Assembly (NCBI GenBank): GCA_035293765.1
Contig: DATGMF010000044.1
Span: forward strand, 124,001 to 188,000
DNA length: 64,000 bases
Direction: 5' to 3'
Origin: DASRHT01 sp035293765
Lineage (GTDB): Bacteria; Chloroflexota; Ktedonobacteria; Ktedonobacterales; Ktedonobacteraceae
In this document: piece by piece, positions 61,714-64,000 of the stretch
Layout of the letters: each line of letters starts with the position of its first letter
Position numbering within the stretch: the stretch's first letter is position 1
Made by a program: the position numbers and the translations under genes
The notes under the pieces: generated by a model
Told to the model about the DNA's origin: nothing
Database searches by the model: none
The model's input: the letters and a program-made list of their open reading frames with translations, nothing else

Positions 61714-62820
61714 TCAGCAATCTTCTTCCCACGTATGCGTTCCCGGACGCAGGGGCGTGGGACGATTACATTGGCTGGTCAGCTCGATGTGCCTGCCTTC
61801 TTTTGAGGCATCATGAAATGCCTGCATAATATCGAGGACATGATAAGCCATTTCGCCATTGGCGCGATGGGAGCGTCCTGAGCGCATAGCATAGGCCATA
61901 TCAGCCACCCCTATCCCGCGATAATTCTTCGTATAGCCATGAGAAAGTGTAATCTCGCTCCACTCTTTCTCGTGAGCACGGCGCAAATAAACGGGGCCGC
62001 CGAAGGTATTTGGATCGGGTACGCTGAGCGTGCCTTCTGTTCCATATACTTCAATGCGCGGTAGTCGGTGCGACCAGATATCGAAGCTGGTGATGATAGT
62101 GCCGACCGCTCCGCTGACGAAATCTATCACACCTGCCACATGGGTAGGCGTGTTGACGATAATTTTGGTGCCGTACTTTAGCTGGCTGGTGATGGTACGT
62201 TCGGAGGATGCCATATGCGTCGAGCCGGTGACGCGTCGCACGGGTCCAAGCATCGCTATCAGGGCTGTGAGGTAATAGGGACCCATATCGAACATCGGTC
62301 CCGCACCGGGTTGATAATAGAAATCGGGATCTAAATGCCAGTGCTCCGGCCCATGATTCATCATAAAGGCCGTGGCTGCAACCGGAGTGCCGATCTGGCC
62401 TTCGTTGATAAGCTGAATACAGGTCTGGATGCCACCTCCTAAAAACGTATCAGGAGCGCACCCAATGCGCAACTCCCTGGCGTGGGCTGTGTCTAGCAGC
62501 GCCTGCCCCTGCGCCCGGTCGATGGCGAGCGGCTTTTCGCTATAGACGGCCTTCCCTGCCTGGAGGATTGCCTCGCTCACCTTCGCATGCGCTTTTGGGA
62601 TGGTCAGATTGACAACGATCTCGATCTGCTGGTCTGCGAGCAACTCCTCGACGCTACAGGCTCTAGGTACCCCAAAACGCTGTGCCTGTGCCTGCGCTCG
62701 CTCCATAGCAATATCCGCGCATGCAGCAACGCTTAAAATATCAAATGTACGGGGAGCCTCAAGATAAACCGAACTAATCTGGCCGCAGCCGATGATGCCG
62801 ATATTGGTTTTTGGTTGCAT
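61714..62820 (-). CDS. Gfo/Idh/MocA-family oxidoreductase (second)
   Basis: 368 aa. Rossmann motif IGIIGCGQISSVYLE, catalytic EKPLA (AVYSEKPLAIDRAQ) and GPYYLTALIAMLGPV as the D/MGPY-type segment that replaces GDxGxH. Different subgroup from the neighbour at 59429. First gene of the operon, whose promoter must lie in the 62821-62991 spacer shared with the marR-like gene. Probably catabolic for a sugar, inositol or sugar acid. Confidence 0.9.
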   Translation of the reverse strand: MQPKTNIGIIGCGQISSVYLEAPRTFDILSVAACADIAMERAQAQAQRFGVPRACSVEELLADQQIEIVVNLTIPKAHAKVSEAILQAGKAVYSEKPLAIDRAQGQALLDTAHARELRIGCAPDTFLGGGIQTCIQLINEGQIGTPVAATAFMMNHGPEHWHLDPDFYYQPGAGPMFDMGPYYLTALIAMLGPVRRVTGSTHMASSERTITSQLKYGTKIIVNTPTHVAGVIDFVSGAVGTIITSFDIWSHRLPRIEVYGTEGTLSVPDPNTFGGPVYLRRAHEKEWSEITLSHGYTKNYRGIGVADMAYAMRSGRSHRANGEMAYHVLDIMQAFHDASKEGRHIELTSQCNRPTPLRPGTHTWEEDC

Positions 62821-62991
62821 GATACTTCCTGCTTGATCCGTCCACTAAACTACTCGGTAGTAAACGTTCGACAATATGAGACCCCACCAGTTTACGGTAT
62901 AGTGAGCGTCTCATGCTGTAGGAAATCCTTCTCCTGAGATATTGTATCATGCTATTCCTACCTTTCCTGAGAAGATGTAAGCTCCAAGCCC

Positions 62992-63059
62992 TTGACGAAA
63001 ATCATCCTTACCTGTTATATTATTAGCGCGCTAATATTTGGCATGCTAATAATATTAAC
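62992..63059 (+). promoter_or_regulatory. marR-type promoter overlapped by operator dyads
   Basis: TTGACG (62992-62997), 18-nt spacer, TATATT (63016-63021). A perfect palindrome ATTAGCGCGCTAAT (63022-63035) covers the start site, nested inside a larger imperfect dyad GTTATATTATTAGC (63014-63027) / GCTAATAATATTAAC (63045-63059). Typical of MarR autorepression. Confidence 0.75.
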
Positions 63060-63084
63060 TGGGTCCAGGAGAAGAGGTGGAAAA

Positions 63085-63618
63085 ATGAAGGAACGGCCTG
63101 AAGATTCATTCGGCTACTGGTTATTTTATGCGCAACGGAGCTGGGCCTATGCCTTTAACGAAGCCTTGAAAACCTGTTGTCAGGAGCATGGCAAGCCTTC
63201 CGTCACCCCTCCGCAGTGGGGCGTGCTTTCAGCTTTGCTAGAGGAGGATGGCTTGACAATTGGGGTGTTAAGCCAGAGGCGTGCGCTCGACGCTCCCACC
63301 ATAACCGGGATTGTGAAGCGGCTGGAGCAGGTGGGACTGGTTGAGCGTGTGCATGGTCGCGAGGACCGGCGGGTCGTCAGAGTCTTTCTGACCGAGGAAG
63401 GGCACGAGCTAATGAGCTTTTTGCCAGATGCGGTCGTGGCTTTCTCGCGGGTCGCGCTCCAGGGGATCTCTGTAGAGAAGCAGCAGGAGCTATGTCTGTT
63501 GATGCAGCAGACGATTGCCAACCTCTCCACGATTGGGCCACGCATGGGTGATCGTTTTGGTTTGCTGCCCGATTTTCTACGCTCGGATTTAGAGCAACAG
63601 CTTTGCGATGAAGACTGA
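63085..63618 (+). CDS. MarR-family transcription regulator
   Basis: 177 aa winged helix. SVTPPQWGVLSALLEEDGLT, LSQRRALDAPTITGIVKRLEQ (recognition helix) and VERVHGREDRRVVRVFLTEEG (wing) are typical. ATG at 63085 with AAGAGGTGG just upstream; an in-frame start at 62992 would start in the promoter. Its own promoter carries palindromes, so it probably represses itself and the ABC exporter gene that starts 38 bp later. Confidence 0.92.
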   Translation: MKERPEDSFGYWLFYAQRSWAYAFNEALKTCCQEHGKPSVTPPQWGVLSALLEEDGLTIGVLSQRRALDAPTITGIVKRLEQVGLVERVHGREDRRVVRVFLTEEGHELMSFLPDAVVAFSRVALQGISVEKQQELCLLMQQTIANLSTIGPRMGDRFGLLPDFLRSDLEQQLCDED

Positions 63619-63656
63619 GCCGATACTTCGTATAAAGAGCCGAGAAAGGATATTCC

Positions 63657-64000
63657 ATGAATCAGATAGAAATGGGAACCGTAATGGGGTCTGATGTAGC
63701 GGAGAAGGCTGCTGGTCCTGCAATTGAAATTATTGATGTGTGTAAGCACTTTAAAAAATTCCTGGCTATCGATCATCTCAGCTTAACAGTGGAGCGAGGG
63801 GAAATTTTTGGGCTGTTGGGTCCCAACGGCTCCGGCAAGACCACCACCATCAACATGATTAGCGGCTTGAGCGATCCGAGCAGTGGAACGATCAAAGTCA
63901 TGGGTTACGATCTGCGCAATCATAAGCGCCAGGTGCGACAGATATTGGGCGCAGTCCCCCAGGAGACGGCCCTGTACGAAGAACTGAGTGCGTGGGCCAA
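63657..64000 (+). CDS. ABC transporter ATPase, N-terminal part
   Basis: 114 codons seen; the gene leaves the window. Walker A GPNGSGKTTT, and a Q-loop GAVPQETALYEELSA of the DrrA/ABC-2 exporter type. GAAAGGA precedes the ATG. MarR plus ABC exporter is a common drug or metabolite efflux unit; the permease would be downstream. Confidence 0.9.
   Translation, partial: MNQIEMGTVMGSDVAEKAAGPAIEIIDVCKHFKKFLAIDHLSLTVERGEIFGLLGPNGSGKTTTINMISGLSDPSSGTIKVMGYDLRNHKRQVRQILGAVPQETALYEELSAWA

Noticed and set aside
1..64000. tRNA, rRNA and CRISPR arrays
   Set aside because: No cloverleaf, rRNA segment or regularly spaced direct repeats seen when reading the intergenic regions.

Overview
The window is a gene-dense stretch of bacterial chromosome with about 52 confident protein-coding genes and no rRNA, tRNA or CRISPR array that I can see. 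The gene mix suggests a Ktedonobacteria-like member of Chloroflexota: several zinc-ribbon/proline-rich/one-membrane-span proteins, an XRE-HTH protein with a membrane segment and WD40 repeats, a caspase-fold/TPR/membrane protein, an FHA-domain ABC-2 transporter, an RHS-repeat protein, a Uma2-family protein, and NfeD next to slipin. This assignment is inference from gene content and style, not from a marker gene.

Layout. 1-10.2 kb: fragment of L-threonine aldolase, a YbdK-like carboxylate-amine ligase, a cupin, a GT87-like membrane glycosyltransferase, a 1-Cys peroxiredoxin, an FHA-ABC-2 transporter fusion, a GrdB-like protein with cysteines in the redox site, and an NfeD-slipin operon. 10.3-16 kb: pyrE, an ABC-F ATPase, a caspase/TPR/membrane protein, coaE. 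16.2-22.8 kb: a complete liv-type branched-chain amino acid ABC importer (SBP, LivH, an unusually long LivM, LivG, LivF), driven by a perfect TTGACA-N17-TATAAT promoter with a 280-nt leader and closed by a strong terminator. 23-27.4 kb: a cupredoxin-like lipoprotein, a small acidic protein, a beta-propeller lipoprotein and an APC permease with a UspA-like tail. 27.9-33.4 kb: a MoxR-type AAA+ ATPase and VWA protein pair, a glyoxalase-DinB fusion, rsmG. 33.4-39.3 kb, minus strand: an SRPBCC gene interrupted by an in-frame TGA, a membrane-bound spermidine synthase-like protein, zinc-ribbon, JAMM protease, LURP-one-like, HAD and Uma2 proteins. 39.5-43.6 kb: an ATP-grasp enzyme, a 193-bp MITE, a zinc-ribbon/LamG-like protein, a threonine dehydratase-like enzyme. 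43.6-49.7 kb: decayed DNA, then an RHS protein with a charge-free hydrophobic tip, a two-span small membrane protein behind it, and a divergent XRE-WD40 regulator. 49.8-51.7 kb: agmatinase, a Kal-like hotdog protein and a DUF59/MIP18 protein. 51.7-55.4 kb: a module of two DUF2249 proteins, a haem-copper-oxidase-like membrane protein, a hemerythrin and a Crp/Fnr regulator sharing matching operators. 55.4-59.3 kb: methyltransferase, Glu/Leu dehydrogenase, YciI-like and zinc-ribbon proteins. 59.4-64 kb: two Gfo/Idh/MocA oxidoreductases flanking a sugar-phosphate isomerase, then a MarR regulator with an operator on its own promoter and the start of an ABC exporter ATPase.

The best candidates for new biology are: (1) the RHS tip, two-span protein and divergent membrane regulator with a repeated operator; (2) a nitrosative/redox-type regulon whose Crp/Fnr boxes sit at the same class II spacing from at least three -10 elements, once serving two promoters as mirror images; (3) the TGA inside an otherwise intact SRPBCC gene, followed by a hairpin-forming sequence; and (4) a translation-control hairpin that pairs with the Shine-Dalgarno sequence of the APC-Usp permease.
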